A stretch of DNA of 64,000 bases from Shimia biformata (GTDB lineage: Bacteria > Pseudomonadota > Alphaproteobacteria > Rhodobacterales > Rhodobacteraceae), in contig NZ_JAFEJK010000001.1 in assembly GCF_016888515.1 (NCBI RefSeq), forward strand, positions 434,001 to 498,000, given 5' to 3'. Below the pieces are notes generated by a model that ran no database searches, was not told the DNA's origin, and saw only the letters and a list, made by a program, of their open reading frames with translations. The translations under genes and the position numbers were made by a program. Below are positions 1 to 7,537 of this stretch, piece by piece (positions within the stretch are counted from its first letter, which is position 1; the number at the start of each line of letters is the position of its first letter).

Positions 1-106
1 CGTAAAGCTCGCACAACCGCGCGACGGCTGCCTTTGGGTCGTCAAATCCCTCGGGCCCTGGAATGTCGGGCGTGATGATCGGCGTTTCAATTGTAACGGG
101 CGTCAT
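1..106 (-). CDS. amn: AMP nucleosidase, N-terminal fragment (cut by window start)
   Basis: Only the first 35 codons lie in the window; the gene continues beyond base 1. The ATG at 106 shares bases with the stop of the adenine deaminase gene (ATGA overlap), so the two are very probably translated together. The visible N-terminus (MTPVTIETPIITP, then PEGFDDPKAAVARLCELY) resembles my recollection of alphaproteobacterial AMP nucleosidases. That enzyme splits AMP into adenine and ribose 5-phosphate, and adenine is the substrate of the upstream gene product, which supports the call. No catalytic residues are visible in this fragment, so the assignment rests on the start and on context. Confidence 0.6.
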   Translation of the reverse strand, partial: MTPVTIETPIITPDIPGPEGFDDPKAAVARLCELY

Positions 107-1926
107 GCGCTTCCTTTGATCACATCGGTCAATTCAAATTTTGTCACATCCACCAGGCCAAGGTCGGAAATCCTGAGTTCCGGGATCACCACCAGCGCCA
201 GCAGGGAATGCTGCATATAGGCATTGTTCAAATGGCAGCCGCAAGCCGCCATCGCGTCGACCATGTCTTGCGCCTTGGCTGCAACTTCGGACACGGGGCT
301 GTCGGACATCAGCCCGGCGATCGGCAGTTCGACCATGGCGATTTCCTGCCCGTCCTTGAACACGGTGATGCCGCCGCCGACCTCGCCCAGCCGATTGGCG
401 GCCTTGGCCATGTCGTCGCGGCTGGTGCCGACGACGATCATGTGGTGGCTGTCATGCGCCACGCTCGAGGCAATCGCCATGTCACCGGTGTATCCGAAGC
501 CCGACACAAACCCGTTTACCGTCTTGCCGGTGCCCAAATGACGTTCGACCAATGCGATCTGGCAGATATCCTTGTCTGCGTCCCCGGCCACGGCACCGTC
601 GATCACATCAAGATCGGCTGTCAGCGCCTTTGTGGGGGCTTGGTTCTCGACCACGCCGATTACGTTGGCGGTGACGCGGTTGGCGCCTTCGGGCGCGGTG
701 ATCACGAAATCCTCTGCGCGGCGGGCAGGGCCAAGGTTCACCGTCCTCCGCGCATGGTCGGGCCAGTCCAGATGCGGGCAGTCGACCATCACCTTGCCGT
801 CCATCGCCACCGTCTTGCCACGCGCGATCACGTGTTCGATCGGTAGGTCTGTCAGGTTGCTGGTCAGGATGATATCGGCGCGTCGCCCCGGCGTGATCGA
901 ACCGATTTCGCGTTCCAAACCAAAATGTGTGGCGGTGTTGATGGTCGCCATTTGCAGCGCAATCAGGGGATCACAGCCGCAGGATATCGCGTGCCGCAGG
1001 ACGCGGTTCATATGCCCGTCATTAACCAATGTGCCAGAGTGACTGTCATCGGTGCACAGGATGAAATTGCGCGGATCCAGACCCTTTTCGGTGACCGCGG
1101 TGATCTGGGTTTCGACGTCATACCAGGCCGAGCCCAGCCGCATCATCGACCGCATTCCCTGCCGCACGCGGGCAATCGCGTCCGCCTCGCAGGTGCCTTC
1201 GTGATCGTCCGCCGGTCCGCCGGCGACATAGGCCGCGAAATCGGGTCCCAGATCAGGCGAGGCATAGTGCCCGCCAACCGTTTTCCCCGCGCGTTGTGTT
1301 GCGGCGATCTCGGCCAACATCTTGGGATCGGCATGGATCACGCCGGGAAAATTCATCATCTCGCCCAGCCCGATGATGCCGGGCCATGTCATAGCCTCTG
1401 CGACATCGTCCGGCGTGATCTCGTACCCCGTGGTTTCAAGCCCCGGCGCGGATGGCGCGCAGGATGGCATCTGGGTGAAGATGTTGACGGGCTGCATCAG
1501 CGCCTCGTCATGCATCATCCGCACACCGTCCAGCCCCAGCACATTGGCGATCTCATGCGGGTCAGTGAACATCGAGGTGGTGCCGTGCGGGATCACTGCG
1601 CGGGCGAACTCAGCCGGGGTCAGCATGCCGGACTCGATATGCATGTGGCCGTCGCACAGGCCGGGGATCATGAAGCGGCCATCCGCTTCGATGATTTCGG
1701 TTCCCTCGCCAATGCAATGGCTGGCATCCGGGCCGACAAAAGCGACGCGGCCTTGGGCAATGGCGATATCGTGGTCAGGCAGAATTTCTCGGGTATGAAC
1801 ATTGACCCACTGGCCGCCACGAATAACGGTATCAGCCGGCGCGCGTCCCGCAGCGACGGCGATCAGGGTCGGGGCCACGTCGGGCCATGATTTGAAATGA
1901 GGTTGTTCCATGTCCCACGTTGACAC
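103..1926 (-). CDS. ade: Adenine deaminase (amidohydrolase family)
   Basis: Deaminates adenine to hypoxanthine and ammonia in purine salvage. The 607-residue protein has the usual length of Ade/AdeC. The metal-binding HMHIES motif is at residues 94-99, followed by PHGTTSMFTDPHEIANVLG, and a C-terminal domain typical of the family (DSHHMIVVG, then GGGITV). The listed start is a GTG with a weak GGGA 7 bases upstream; an in-frame ATG five codons later (1911) is an alternative. Its stop overlaps the start of the putative amn gene, giving a two-step AMP to adenine to hypoxanthine route. Reads divergently from the VOC gene. Confidence 0.93.
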   Translation of the reverse strand: MSTWDMEQPHFKSWPDVAPTLIAVAAGRAPADTVIRGGQWVNVHTREILPDHDIAIAQGRVAFVGPDASHCIGEGTEIIEADGRFMIPGLCDGHMHIESGMLTPAEFARAVIPHGTTSMFTDPHEIANVLGLDGVRMMHDEALMQPVNIFTQMPSCAPSAPGLETTGYEITPDDVAEAMTWPGIIGLGEMMNFPGVIHADPKMLAEIAATQRAGKTVGGHYASPDLGPDFAAYVAGGPADDHEGTCEADAIARVRQGMRSMMRLGSAWYDVETQITAVTEKGLDPRNFILCTDDSHSGTLVNDGHMNRVLRHAISCGCDPLIALQMATINTATHFGLEREIGSITPGRRADIILTSNLTDLPIEHVIARGKTVAMDGKVMVDCPHLDWPDHARRTVNLGPARRAEDFVITAPEGANRVTANVIGVVENQAPTKALTADLDVIDGAVAGDADKDICQIALVERHLGTGKTVNGFVSGFGYTGDMAIASSVAHDSHHMIVVGTSRDDMAKAANRLGEVGGGITVFKDGQEIAMVELPIAGLMSDSPVSEVAAKAQDMVDAMAACGCHLNNAYMQHSLLALVVIPELRISDLGLVDVTKFELTDVIKGSA

Positions 1927-1996
1927 GGAGATTCCCGATGATCAAGGTCAGTCTTTATGACCGTTTTGTAAATTCACTTTGCCGAAAGGGTTGAAA

Positions 1997-2416
1997 ATGG
2001 ATCTGGAAAAAGTTTCGGCCCCGGAGTTCGGCGCGTCCCTGCACGGGATCGGATTGAACATACTCATGCGCGACGTGAACGCCAGTTGCGCCATGCTGGA
2101 AACCGTTTTTGACATGACCTCGTTCCTGCGCACCGCCGATTTCGCGATTCTGCAATCGGGCGGCATGGTGATGCAGCTCCACGGCGACCATACCTATCAT
2201 TCTAACCCGCTGCCCAGCCTGTTGCCCGAGTCCGGGCCGCGTGGCGCCGGGATCGAGATCCGGCTCTATGATGTTGACCCCGGCAAAGCCGAGGCGCGGG
2301 CAGCGGCGGCGGGGATGGTTGTTCTGCAATCCTGCACCGACAAGCCGCACGGTTTGCGCGAGTGCTACCTGTTGGACAGGGACGGCTATGCCTGGGTCCC
2401 GTCGCGCGTGCTATAG
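1997..2416 (+). CDS. VOC superfamily (glyoxalase/bleomycin-resistance fold) protein
   Basis: A 139-residue protein with the paired beta-alpha-beta-beta-beta pattern of vicinal-oxygen-chelate proteins: a first half around HGIGLNILMRDVNASCAML and a second around GAGIEIRLYDVDPGKAEA, ending in YLLDRDGYAWVPSR. Candidate metal ligands are the His in the first strand and later acidic residues. Start chosen at the ATG at 1997, preceded by GAAAGGG six bases upstream; an in-frame TTG 18 bases earlier has no ribosome site. Substrate unknown. Stands alone, 70 bases from the divergent ade gene. Confidence 0.8.
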   Translation: MDLEKVSAPEFGASLHGIGLNILMRDVNASCAMLETVFDMTSFLRTADFAILQSGGMVMQLHGDHTYHSNPLPSLLPESGPRGAGIEIRLYDVDPGKAEARAAAAGMVVLQSCTDKPHGLRECYLLDRDGYAWVPSRVL

Positions 2417-2422
2417 GCGGTG

Positions 2423-2441
2423 GAGGGGGCGCAGCCCCCTC
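2423..2441. repeat. Perfect 8-bp stem hairpin after the VOC gene
   Basis: GAGGGGGC and GCCCCCTC flank a 3-base loop seven bases after the VOC stop codon. There is no U run on either side, so it is not a classical intrinsic terminator. It may still stall polymerase or protect the 3' end, and it lies next to the repeat at 2474-2496. Confidence 0.6.
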
Positions 2442-2473
2442 GCTTGAAAACGGGGTTTCCAAGCTTCACCCCC

Positions 2474-2496
2474 GAGGTATTTCGGGCAAGAGGAAA
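2474..2496 (+). repeat. Short extragenic repeat, copy 1
   Basis: The core GGTATTTCGGGCAAGAGGAA is nearly identical to an inverted copy at 6209-6230 (GGTATTTGGGCAAGAGGAAA, one base shorter). It sits in the gap between the convergent VOC and SDR genes. I recall similar sequences scattered between genes in Rhodobacteraceae; the copy number in this genome cannot be seen here. Confidence 0.55.
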
Positions 2497-2505
2497 GCGC
2501 CGCGG

Positions 2506-3363
2506 TCAGCTGGCCTGTTCTGCTTTCAACATTGCCTCAAGTGCCGCGCGGTAAGTCGGGTACTTCAGGGTCACGCCCAGTTCGTTCTTGATACGGTCGT
2601 TCCTGACGCGCTTGCTGTCAGAATAGAAGCTGCGTGCCATCGGTGACATCTGCGCCGTTTCGAACGGTTCTTCGGGGGGCAGCGGCAGGCCAAGAAGTTC
2701 GGCGGCGCAGGCGATCACGTCTTGCGGGGGGGCCGGGTCGTCGTCGCAGACATTGTAGACCTCGCCGGGATTAGGTCGGTTGATCGACGCTTCAAGCACC
2801 TGTGCGATGTCCTCGACATGGGTGCGGCTGAAGACCTGGTTCTTCTTGATCACGCGCCGCGCAGTGCCGTCGCGCAGTTTCTGGAACGGACCGCGACCGG
2901 GGCCATAGATCCCGGCAAGGCGGAAGATATGCAGGGGCAGGCCGGGAATATCACGCCATTCCTGTTCCGCGGCGACACGGCGCTGACCGCGGATCGTTGC
3001 CGGCGTGAGGGGAGAGTTTTCGTCCACCCAGCCGCCATCCTGATCGCCATAGACTCCTGTGGTCGACAGGTAACCCACCCAGTCCAGCCCGGGGGCGGCG
3101 TCGGCGATTTCATCGCGCCAGTTGCGTAGCACCGGATCGCCCTCGGCATCCGGTCCTGCGGAGGTCAGGACATGGGTCACGCCCTGAAGCGCGGCTTTGG
3201 CATCGGCGGGCCACAAAAGCGGGGTCACGCCCTCGGCCCGGAATGCATCGAACTTCTCAGGTTTGCGGGTGGTGCCGATCACGGTCCAGCCCTGCGGCAC
3301 CAGCCGCGCAGCAAGCGCGCGGGCCGAAAACCCATGGCCAATGGAAAGCAATGTCTTGGTCAT
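2506..3363 (-). CDS. NAD(P)-dependent epimerase/dehydratase-like SDR protein (YeeZ type)
   Basis: A 285-residue Rossmann protein of the extended SDR group. The dinucleotide motif is the shortened GHGFSA at residues 9-14, then the YLSTTGVYGD strand, HIFRLAGIYGPGR and a DDPAPPQDVI region near the C-terminus. The usual SDR YxxxK is not intact (RGQRRVAAEQEW lies at that place), as in the YeeZ-like subgroup, so catalysis cannot be assumed. It is 39 bases downstream of the enoyl-CoA hydratase gene on the same strand and may be the last gene of that operon. Substrate unknown. Confidence 0.8.
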   Translation of the reverse strand: MTKTLLSIGHGFSARALAARLVPQGWTVIGTTRKPEKFDAFRAEGVTPLLWPADAKAALQGVTHVLTSAGPDAEGDPVLRNWRDEIADAAPGLDWVGYLSTTGVYGDQDGGWVDENSPLTPATIRGQRRVAAEQEWRDIPGLPLHIFRLAGIYGPGRGPFQKLRDGTARRVIKKNQVFSRTHVEDIAQVLEASINRPNPGEVYNVCDDDPAPPQDVIACAAELLGLPLPPEEPFETAQMSPMARSFYSDSKRVRNDRIKNELGVTLKYPTYRAALEAMLKAEQAS

Positions 3364-3402
3364 GGCGCGACACTGACCGCGACCGCCGCCGGTTGCAAGA
3401 GG

Positions 3403-4191
3403 CTAGCGTCCTTTCCAAACCGGGTCGCGTTTTTCGGCGAAGGCCCGGGCGCCTTCAAGCTGATCTTCGCTGGAATAAAGGATGTCCACCGTGCGCAGCT
3501 TGCGTTGGGTGATGCGGTTCATGGCGTCCTGGAATTTTGCATCCTCGGCGTCGCGCACGATCTCTTTTATGGCGGCATAGACCAGAGGCGGGCCGCTTGC
3601 GATCAACTCGGCCTGTTCCCAGGCGCGGGTCATCAGCTGGTCTTTGGAGACCACCTCATTCACAAGGCCCCAGCGATGTGCCTCGTCTGCGTCGAACCAG
3701 CGTCCGGTCAACAGAAGTTCCATTGCGATGTGATAGGGGATGCGCTTGGGCAGTTTGACGCTTGCGGCGTCGGCGACTGTGCCGGATCGGATTTCTGGCA
3801 GGGCAAAAGTGGCATGGTCGGCGGCGATGATCATGTCGGCGGAAATCATCAGCTCAAGCCCGCCACCGCAGGCCAGCCCGTTTACTGCCGCGATGACCGG
3901 TTTGTTCATGTCGCGCATTTCCTGCAGCCCGCCGAAACCTCCGACCCCGTAGTCGCCATCGACGGCGTCGCCGTCCGCTGCTGCCTTCAGATCCCAGCCG
4001 GGGCTGAAGAACCGGTCGCCCGACGCCGTAAGGATGGCGACGCGCAAGTCCGGGTCATCACGGAAACTGCGGAACACATCGCCCATGATCCGGCTGGTCG
4101 CAAGGTCGATCGCATTTGCCTTGGGGCGGTCCAGCGTGACTTCGAGGATGGCGCCCTTGCGTCGGGTCTTGATCGGGTTCTCGTTGGTCAT
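3403..4191 (-). CDS. Enoyl-CoA hydratase/isomerase family protein (CaiD-like)
   Basis: A crotonase-fold enzyme of 262 residues that hydrates or isomerises an enoyl-CoA thioester. The oxyanion-hole segment reads FFSPGWDLKAAA, and both catalytic glutamates are in place: CGGGLELMIS and ALPEIRSGTVADA. Sequence flavour and neighbours (acyl-CoA dehydrogenase, acyl-CoA ligase) resemble carnitinyl-CoA dehydratase sets, but no CaiB-type CoA transferase is present, so the substrate is open. Its ATG overlaps the stop of the ligase gene by four bases. Confidence 0.88.
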   Translation of the reverse strand: MTNENPIKTRRKGAILEVTLDRPKANAIDLATSRIMGDVFRSFRDDPDLRVAILTASGDRFFSPGWDLKAAADGDAVDGDYGVGGFGGLQEMRDMNKPVIAAVNGLACGGGLELMISADMIIAADHATFALPEIRSGTVADAASVKLPKRIPYHIAMELLLTGRWFDADEAHRWGLVNEVVSKDQLMTRAWEQAELIASGPPLVYAAIKEIVRDAEDAKFQDAMNRITQRKLRTVDILYSSEDQLEGARAFAEKRDPVWKGR

Positions 4192-6203
4192 AGTCGTCCT
4201 TTCCGTATCAGGGCGTCCACGGCGACCGCACGTGTCGGGGTGCAGATTACCGGGTTAATCTCAGCCTCGTGCAAGGTGTCTGCATTGGCAAGGACGTAAC
4301 CCTGCAGCGCGTCGATCACGTCAAGAAGCGCGTCGATATCTGCAAGCGCTGCGCCCCGATAACCGTTCAGCAGCCGTGCCGATTTCAGCTGGGACAGGCA
4401 GTGTTTCACCGTGTCCCGGCTGCTTGGCACCAGAACCGAGACCGCGTCATCCATGATCTCGGTCAACACACCGCCTGCGCCAATGGTCAGCACGAATCCA
4501 TGCGCTGGATCGCGGGTCACGCCCAGCAGAAGTTCGGCGACGCAATCGTCAATCATTTCTTCGATCAGGAACGTCTCGCCGGGCATGCCAATTGCGGCAT
4601 CGGTGATCGTGTCGAGCGTCAGTTCAGTGCGGACACCGCCCGCGTCGGATTTATGCGCTGGGCCAACAGACTTCAGGACCAGACGACCCCCGATCCGTTT
4701 TGCCGCTGTTCCGATGTCGTCGCGGTGGGTCAGGATACGGCGCGGCGTCGGGATACCTGCACTGTCGAACTCTGCCTTGGCTTCGTCCTCGGATAGGGTA
4801 TGTGCCGGACCGTCAGAACCGGGCAGCAGGACCGGCCGTGGATCGGGTGCACTTGTGGTCGCCGCTGCATGTATGGCGGACAGGGCCTCTCGCAGGCCAT
4901 TCATGGGCACCACACCGCCCTGCATCAATGTTGCGGCGATGTCGCGAGGCATAAGTTCGGGGAGCGAGGAAACCACGGCAAAAGCCTTGTCTGAACGGGT
5001 GCGCGCGCCCAGTGCGGCACTCACCGTGCAGTCCCAGGCCGGGTCTCCTTGTGGCGGAAAATCGACAATAGATAGCGTGATTGCCGCCGGACCCTGCGCC
5101 ATGGCAGCCCAGGCATCGGTCATCCTGTCGGCATCACGCCAGATGTAGGTGTGGTAATCCAGCGGGTTTGCCAGCGCTACCATCGGCCCCAGCGCCTGTC
5201 GCAGCCCTTTGGTCTGACCGTCGTTCAGCGCCGGGAGGTCCAGCCCAAGTCCAAACGCGGTATCTGCGATCAGGCTTGCCTCACCACCAGAACAGCTGAT
5301 CGTGGCGATGCTAGCCTTTTCCAGCGGTCCCTGAACATGAAACAGTTTGAGCGTTTCAAGAAAGGTCGGCAGCTCATCCACCGCAGCAAACCCGAGACGC
5401 GACATCAGCGCACCCGCCCCGGCATGGCTGCCCGCCAGCGACGCAGTGTGAGAGATTGTCCCTGCAGATGCCTGTGCTGACCGGCCCACCTTCAAAATCA
5501 CGACAGGAACCTGCCTGTCCCAGGCCCGGCGCGCGAAAGCTTCCCATCCGCGGAGATCGCCAAAACCTTCGACATGCAGCCCTATGGCCGTCACACGCGG
5601 GTCGTCCAGCATTGCGCTGGCGATCTCGGCCTGCGCCGTCTGGGCCATGTTCCCGCAAGTCACCGCATAGGCAATAGGCAGAGCGCGCTGCTGCTGGGTG
5701 AGGTTGATCGCGATGTTTGAGGATTGCGTCAGAATGGCGACCCCGCTGTTCACCGGTTCGCAGCCATGCACGTCTGGCCACAGGGCAGCCCCGTCGAGTG
5801 CATTGATCATGCCATAGCAGTTGGGCCCTAGAATCGGCATGTCCCCGGCGGCGGCGACCAGCCGTGCCTGAAGATCCGCCGCGCCGCCATCTTCGGCGTC
5901 TGCTTCGGCAAACCCCGAGGCAAAACACACCGCACCGCCGACCCGATGTTGCCGCAGGGCATCAACGGCCTCGATCGTGGCGAGCCGGTTGATGCCGACA
6001 AAGGCAGCGTCGATCCCACGCGGCAGGTCCTCGATCCGGGCCACGGTTTGGGCGCCAGGTATCTCTGGACGATTGGGATGCACGACAAACACCTCGCCGG
6101 AAAACCCTAGCCCGCGCGCTGCCTTGACCACCGCGCGCCCCCAGGCGCCGCCGCCGATCACAGCAATGCTGGCAGGTCTTAACAGTCGGCCTAGGTCACG
6201 CAT
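4188..6203 (-). CDS. NDP-forming acyl-CoA ligase (acetate-CoA ligase family)
   Basis: A 671-residue fusion with the domain order of ADP-forming acyl-CoA synthetases: an N-terminal CoA-binding Rossmann domain (RPASIAVIGGGAWGRAVV; LGPNCYGMINALDG), a succinyl-CoA-ligase-like region whose SHTASLAGS carries the likely phospho-histidine, and a C-terminal ATP-grasp domain (GGRLVLKSVGPAHKSDAGGV). It would interconvert acyl-CoA with acid plus ATP. The ATG at 6203 is chosen because AGAGGA lies 7 bases upstream; the ATG two codons earlier is too close to it. That ribosome site lies inside a repeat (6209-6230). Stop overlaps the hydratase start. Confidence 0.9.
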   Translation of the reverse strand: MRDLGRLLRPASIAVIGGGAWGRAVVKAARGLGFSGEVFVVHPNRPEIPGAQTVARIEDLPRGIDAAFVGINRLATIEAVDALRQHRVGGAVCFASGFAEADAEDGGAADLQARLVAAAGDMPILGPNCYGMINALDGAALWPDVHGCEPVNSGVAILTQSSNIAINLTQQQRALPIAYAVTCGNMAQTAQAEIASAMLDDPRVTAIGLHVEGFGDLRGWEAFARRAWDRQVPVVILKVGRSAQASAGTISHTASLAGSHAGAGALMSRLGFAAVDELPTFLETLKLFHVQGPLEKASIATISCSGGEASLIADTAFGLGLDLPALNDGQTKGLRQALGPMVALANPLDYHTYIWRDADRMTDAWAAMAQGPAAITLSIVDFPPQGDPAWDCTVSAALGARTRSDKAFAVVSSLPELMPRDIAATLMQGGVVPMNGLREALSAIHAAATTSAPDPRPVLLPGSDGPAHTLSEDEAKAEFDSAGIPTPRRILTHRDDIGTAAKRIGGRLVLKSVGPAHKSDAGGVRTELTLDTITDAAIGMPGETFLIEEMIDDCVAELLLGVTRDPAHGFVLTIGAGGVLTEIMDDAVSVLVPSSRDTVKHCLSQLKSARLLNGYRGAALADIDALLDVIDALQGYVLANADTLHEAEINPVICTPTRAVAVDALIRKGRL

Positions 6204-6208
6204 GCACA

Positions 6209-6230
6209 TTTCCTCTTGCCCAAATACCTT
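6209..6230 (-). repeat. Short extragenic repeat, copy 2 (supplies a ribosome-binding site)
   Basis: Inverted relative to copy 1 at 2474-2496, and nearly identical over 22 bases. On the minus strand it ends in AGAGGAAA, exactly where the Shine-Dalgarno of the acyl-CoA ligase gene should be, so the repeat appears to serve as the ribosome-binding site. Confidence 0.55.
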
Positions 6231-6272
6231 CGCCGAAGGCATCGCGCGCGAGCTCGATTTCCGCGCCACTCC

Positions 6273-7433
6273 CTATGCCCCCAACGGTCGCAACAAGTCG
6301 CGGCTGATGATGTGGCGCTGAATTTCGGACGTGCCGTCCCAGATGCGTTCAACACGGGCATCGCGCCAGAACCGTTCCAGTGGATAATCGTCCATCAAAC
6401 CCATGCCGCCGTGGATCTGGATTGCTGTATCGGTCACGCGTGCCAACATTTCCGACGCATATAGCTTGGCCGAGGCGATCTCTCGGTTCGCGGGCAGCCC
6501 CTTGTCGAGACGGTCGGCGGCGGCGAGGGTCAGAAGGTCGGCGGCGTCGATCTCGGTGATCATGTCGGCGATCTGGAAGCTCACGCCCTGGAACTTGCCA
6601 ATAGGTTGGCCGAACTGCTCGCGCTGGGCGGCATAGTTCAGTGCCATGTCAAACACTCGCCGCGCGCGGCCGACGCACATCGTGGCGACGGTGATGCGGG
6701 TGGCATAGAGCCATTCGTTCATCACCGCGAAGCCGCCGTCGACCTCGCCCAGAACCTGCGCGTCGGGCAGGCGGCAGTCGTCGAATTCCAGGATCATGTT
6801 CTTGTAGCCGCGATGGCTGACCGACTTGTATCCGTCGCGGATTGTGAAACCCGGCGTGCCGCGATCGACAAGGAAAGTAGTGATGCGTTTTTTGGGGCCG
6901 CGCGGGGTCATATCTTCGCCAGTGGCGACAAAAACAATGACAAAATCCGCATGATCGGCGCCCGAGATGAAATGCTTGGTGCCGTTCAGCACCCAGTCGC
7001 CGCCATCGCGCACCGCGCTGCATTTCATGCCCCGCACGTCAGATCCCGCGCCGGGTTCCGTCATGGCCAGCGCATCCATCCTTTCGCCTCGGACGGCGGG
7101 CAGAAGGTAGCGGTCTATCTGGTCGCCTTTGCATGCCATGAGGATGTTTTGCGGCCGCCCGAAAAAGTGGTTCAGTGCCATGGAGCCCCGGCCCAGTTCC
7201 CGCTCGACAAGTGCGAACTCAAGATGGCCAAGGCCCGCGCCGCCAACGTTTTCGGGGAAGTTGCAGGCATAGAAGCCTAGCTCGATAGTCTTTTGCTTGA
7301 TCCGTTCCGCGACATCTGGCGGCACCTCGCCGGTGCGTTCGACAAGGTCCTCGTGGGGGTAGATCTCGTTCTCGACAAAGCTGCGGACGGTCGAGACGAT
7401 CATCTCCTGTTCTTCAGTCAGTCCGAATTGCAT
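6273..7433 (-). CDS. Acyl-CoA dehydrogenase
   Basis: Flavoprotein of 386 residues that oxidises an acyl-CoA to the enoyl-CoA and passes electrons to ETF. Recognised by MTEPGAGSDVRG (FAD/substrate loop), AAQREQFGQPIGKFQ and the C-terminal IQIHGGMGLMDDYPLERFWRD. The usual catalytic-base motif EGT reads WDGTSEIQ here (Asp at about residue 366), which is unusual. First gene of the acyl-CoA operon, 69 bases upstream of the ligase; the ATG at 7433 has CAGGAG upstream. Divergent from the GlxA-type regulator, its probable controller. Confidence 0.93.
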   Translation of the reverse strand: MQFGLTEEQEMIVSTVRSFVENEIYPHEDLVERTGEVPPDVAERIKQKTIELGFYACNFPENVGGAGLGHLEFALVERELGRGSMALNHFFGRPQNILMACKGDQIDRYLLPAVRGERMDALAMTEPGAGSDVRGMKCSAVRDGGDWVLNGTKHFISGADHADFVIVFVATGEDMTPRGPKKRITTFLVDRGTPGFTIRDGYKSVSHRGYKNMILEFDDCRLPDAQVLGEVDGGFAVMNEWLYATRITVATMCVGRARRVFDMALNYAAQREQFGQPIGKFQGVSFQIADMITEIDAADLLTLAAADRLDKGLPANREIASAKLYASEMLARVTDTAIQIHGGMGLMDDYPLERFWRDARVERIWDGTSEIQRHIISRDLLRPLGA

Positions 7434-7465
7434 GGGCTGTCTCCTGAAAGCGCCGCTGATCCATG

Positions 7466-7475
7466 ATTGGCCAAT
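7466..7475. promoter_or_regulatory. 10-bp palindrome in the divergent regulator/operon gap
   Basis: ATTGGCCAAT is a perfect palindrome in the short space between the acyl-CoA dehydrogenase start (7433) and the regulator. It touches the first base of the regulator's probable -35 box, so a bound protein could affect both directions. Candidate operator by position only. Confidence 0.35.
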
Positions 7476-7503
7476 TGACGGGGCAAGCCGTGCAAAATTA
7501 GAT
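7475..7503 (+). promoter_or_regulatory. Probable sigma-70 promoter of the GlxA-type regulator gene
   Basis: TTGACG at 7475-7480 and TTAGAT at 7498-7503 are separated by 17 bases. The -10 box covers the earliest in-frame ATG (7502), which argues that translation begins downstream, most likely at 7538. Confidence 0.45.
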
Positions 7504-7537
7504 GTTGTTCATGCAGAAATGGGCAAATGTCGCGGAT

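Noticed and set aside
925-1890. Long plus-strand frame antisense to ade
   Set aside because: High-GC antisense shadow; His/Arg/Gly-rich with no domain, while the ade protein on the other strand is fully conserved.
2423-2441. Intrinsic terminator for the VOC gene
   Set aside because: A perfect stem, but no T run follows on either strand.
3172-4299. 375-codon plus-strand frame over the SDR and hydratase genes
   Set aside because: Spans two recognised minus-strand genes, with no ribosome site and no domain.
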